Shown here piece by piece: positions 63,757-64,000 of a DNA stretch of 64,000 nucleotides. The stretch is from a virus. A program made the translations under genes and the position numbers. Position 1 is the first letter of the stretch, and each line of letters begins with the position of its first letter. A model generated the notes under the pieces. The model was not told where the DNA came from, did not search any database, and worked only from the letters and a program-made list of their open reading frames with translations. The stretch covers positions 1 to 64,000 of IMG/VR virus record IMGVR_UViG_3300034816_000006. One strand, given 5' to 3'.

Positions 63757-64000
63757 ATGCGACGGTTCTACACGCTGCGTACTGCGCTCACCAAGGCCTT
63801 CAACGAGTTCGACGAGAGCAAGCATCCGCGCGACCACGGCAAGTTCAGCAGCGGGGGCGCGAGCAGCGGCGCAGCCTTCGGCGGCGTGACCGACGCGCAT
63901 CGGCAGCGAGCCACGGAATCCTTGAAGGACAAGACCTTCCTTGGCCAGCATCGTGATCGCCTGATCGCTGCCTCCAACGAAGCGGAGGCGAAGTTCCCGG
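63757..64000 (+). CDS. Structural protein, 5' part (partial at right edge)
   Basis: The first 81 residues of a gene that runs off the window. RTALTKAFNEFDESKHPRDH, GKFSSGGASSGAAFGG: the EFDESKHPRDHGKFS stretch is typical of phage head or scaffold-type proteins near the portal (KHPRDxxGKFS pattern). AGGAG abuts the ATG. Head scaffold, protease fusion or decoration protein are all possible. Confidence 0.65.
   Translation, partial: MRRFYTLRTALTKAFNEFDESKHPRDHGKFSSGGASSGAAFGGVTDAHRQRATESLKDKTFLGQHRDRLIAASNEAEAKFP

Noticed and set aside
1-64000. CRISPR array or cas genes
   Set aside because: No regular 28-40 bp direct repeats with unique spacers were seen; the 90-bp and 34-bp repeats are coding or operator-like.

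Overview
The window is almost wholly bacteriophage DNA: a tailed (siphovirus-type) temperate phage with a high-GC genome and very dense coding. Most neighbouring genes overlap by 4 bases (ATGA or GTGA), and GTG starts are common. The host cannot be named from the sequence. GC-rich codon use, small lipoproteins of a deltaproteobacterial look and lanthipeptide-type leader peptides would fit a Myxococcota-like host, but that is inference. The tyrosine integrase lies mid-window (20.6-21.7 kb) with phage genes on both sides, so this looks like an unintegrated or circularly permuted phage genome rather than a prophage with host flanks. The major capsid and tail-tube genes would lie just outside the two edges.

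Layout. 1-11.1 kb, plus strand: tape measure, tail-fibre and distal-tail proteins, a gpL/GTA-type hub protein and a tail-tip protein. 11.1-13.0 kb: a reversed lipoprotein gene and a secreted beta-helix protein, which look like accessory (moron) genes. 13.0-16.0 kb: probable lysis block (membrane proteins, lipoproteins, amidase endolysin). 16.0-34.4 kb, minus strand: a long early operon with integrase and excisionase, SLOG and DUF1643 proteins, a RecB-like nuclease, RecT, a probable single-strand binding protein, many small unknowns and a lanthipeptide-like precursor beside a lipoprotein. 34.4-35.1 kb: the immunity or switch region, with four copies of a 17-bp operator and divergent promoters. 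35.1-47.1 kb, plus strand: HTH, GIY-YIG-HTH and multi-HTH proteins, MT-A70 methylase, DNA sliding clamp, PAPS-reductase-like protein, helicase, VRR-NUC nuclease, endonuclease VII (minus strand) and a Prim-Pol/VapE replicative protein. 47.15-47.58 kb: likely replication origin. 47.6-57.4 kb: small accessory genes in both directions, including a second lanthipeptide-like precursor. 57.4-64 kb: packaging and head genes (terminase, portal, connectors, Mu F-like protein), interrupted by a reversed three-gene cassette.

How it works together. Early leftward and rightward transcripts appear to start from repressor-controlled, leaderless promoters. A phage clamp, a VapE primase-helicase and RecT-type recombination support replication beside an iteron-rich, AT-rich origin. 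Late structural genes that are not translationally coupled share an element, AATCGCCCC, five times at 37-38 bp before the start codon, suggesting a dedicated late promoter class. The two most unusual items are the orphan lanthipeptide-like precursors and this late promoter element.
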